NCBI GenBank assembly: GCA_021767625.1
Contig: JAASTB010000170.1
Span: forward strand, 1 to 5,295
DNA from: Wenzhouxiangella sp.
Lineage (GTDB): Bacteria > Pseudomonadota > Gammaproteobacteria > Xanthomonadales > Wenzhouxiangellaceae
Length of the DNA: 5,295 nt
Direction: 5' to 3'
The position numbers were made by a program, and so were the translations under genes. The notes under the pieces were generated by a model, which was not told the DNA's origin, searched no databases, and worked only from the letters and a program-made list of their open reading frames with translations. Of this stretch, positions 4,662 through 5,295 are shown piece by piece; within the stretch, counting starts at the first letter, position 1; the number at the start of each line of letters is the position of its first letter.

Positions 4662-5295
4662 GTGGCCGCGCGCAACGCTGCCTCGCCTTCCTTGCTGGTC
4701 CGCCTGCTCGTCGGCGCCGGGCTGGCCCTGCTGATCGCCCTGGCCGCCGTGGGCGGCGCCATCGACCGGGTCTTCACCAACGCCGCCGAGGCGAACATGC
4801 GCGAGCGCCTCGAGGCGGTGGTCTACCTGATCCTGTCGACCATCGAGGTCGATGCCGACGGGAGGCCGGTCATGCCCGAATCCCTCGCCGAGCCGCGCCT
4901 CAACCGCCCCGGTTCCAGCCTGCACGGCGGCGCCATGACGCCGCAGGGCGAATGGCGCTCGCCCTCGCTGGTGGGCGTGGTGCCGCAGCCCAATGCGCGC
5001 CTGATCGAGCGCGGCACGGAGCTGTTTCGCGGCCTCGAGGCCGACGGTAACTGGAACGTCTTCGCCATCGGCCTGGGCTGGGAGTTGCCCGATGGCGAGA
5101 TCGTCGACCTGACGATCTGGGCGGCGGAGGATCCCAACCGCCTGCGCATGGAGTTGGTGGGTTTTCGCGAGGACCTCTGGCGCTGGCTGGGCCTGGCGGG
5201 CGTGCTGATCATTGCCGGCCAGGTCGGGCTGTTGCTGATCATCCTCAGGCCGCTGCGGCGGGTGGCCGCCGAGGTGGGGGAGATCGAATCCGGCC
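4662..5295 (+). CDS. phoQ: PhoQ-like sensor histidine kinase, N-terminal part (truncated by window edge)
   Basis: The open frame runs from GTG 4662 to the window edge, 211 complete codons without a stop. It shows the standard sensor topology: a short basic N-terminus, transmembrane helix 1 at about 12-32, a periplasmic domain of about 140 residues (34-172), transmembrane helix 2 at about 174-195, and the start of a HAMP linker (RPLRRVAAEVGEIESG). The HisKA and HATPase domains should follow outside the window; they are not seen. The periplasmic part has acidic patches (EVDADG near 62-67, DGEIVD, EDPNR) and a LAEPRLNRPGSSLHG segment typical of PhoQ-like kinases in Xanthomonadales relatives; this recognition is from memory. 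GTG 4662 is the first possible start after the regulator's TGA in the same frame. Its Shine-Dalgarno is poor, so translation probably depends on coupling to the regulator. The gene symbol is provisional. Confidence 0.85.
   Translation, partial: MAARNAASPSLLVRLLVGAGLALLIALAAVGGAIDRVFTNAAEANMRERLEAVVYLILSTIEVDADGRPVMPESLAEPRLNRPGSSLHGGAMTPQGEWRSPSLVGVVPQPNARLIERGTELFRGLEADGNWNVFAIGLGWELPDGEIVDLTIWAAEDPNRLRMELVGFREDLWRWLGLAGVLIIAGQVGLLLIILRPLRRVAAEVGEIESG

Noticed and set aside
4650..4664. Possible regulator-kinase fusion by stop-codon readthrough, since both genes share a frame with only TGA and three codons between
   Set aside because: One gene pair in three shares a frame by chance; there is no readthrough context visible, and the kinase has its own GTG start.
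3785..5050. A 421-aa Arg-rich open frame spanning the small gene, regulator and kinase
   Set aside because: It is the +1/+2 shadow of three genes with strong domain signatures and has no plausible fold.

Overview
The window is GC-rich DNA (roughly two thirds G+C by eye) with dense gene packing. Together, a DusA of proteobacterial type, an LpxO-type lipid A hydroxylase and a PhoP/PhoQ-like pair with a small PepSY-like gene in front suggest a Gram-negative gammaproteobacterium, probably in or near the Xanthomonadales. This assignment is inference from protein style; no rRNA is present to confirm it. Nothing in the window looks like a mobile element, CRISPR array, tRNA or rRNA.

Layout. (1) Positions 1-353, minus strand: the N-terminus of an unidentified multi-pass membrane protein that runs off the left edge. 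(2) 354-477: a divergent intergenic region. (3) 478-1500, plus: dusA, tRNA-dihydrouridine synthase A. It ends three bases from the convergent (4) lpxO (minus, about 2451-1504), an Fe(II)/2-oxoglutarate dioxygenase that 2-hydroxylates lipid A acyl chains and appears to use a TTG start. (5) A divergent promoter region at about 2452-2597 serves lpxO and (6) a guanidino-group hydrolase-like gene of the arginine deiminase/DDAH/CtlX superfamily (2598-3515, GTG start). (7) 3516-3741 is intergenic and dominated by a striking 140-bp imperfect palindrome built from 7-bp tandem repeats, followed by a promoter-like segment. (8) 3742-5295 is a compact operon: a 77-aa exported PepSY-like protein, a PhoP/OmpR-family response regulator with a 1-nt overlap, and a PhoQ-like sensor kinase truncated by the right edge.

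The genes fit a cell-envelope theme in part. In Salmonella, lpxO is a known PhoPQ-regulated lipid A modification gene, and here lpxO sits about 1.3 kb from a PhoPQ-like operon. Whether this system controls lpxO here is untested. dusA (tRNA modification) and the guanidino hydrolase (probably nitrogen/amino-acid metabolism) look like unrelated housekeeping or accessory neighbours. The most unusual element is the heptad-repeat palindrome between the hydrolase and the two-component operon: its repeat variants are arranged in mirror order about a central loop, so a transcript could fold into a very long hairpin.
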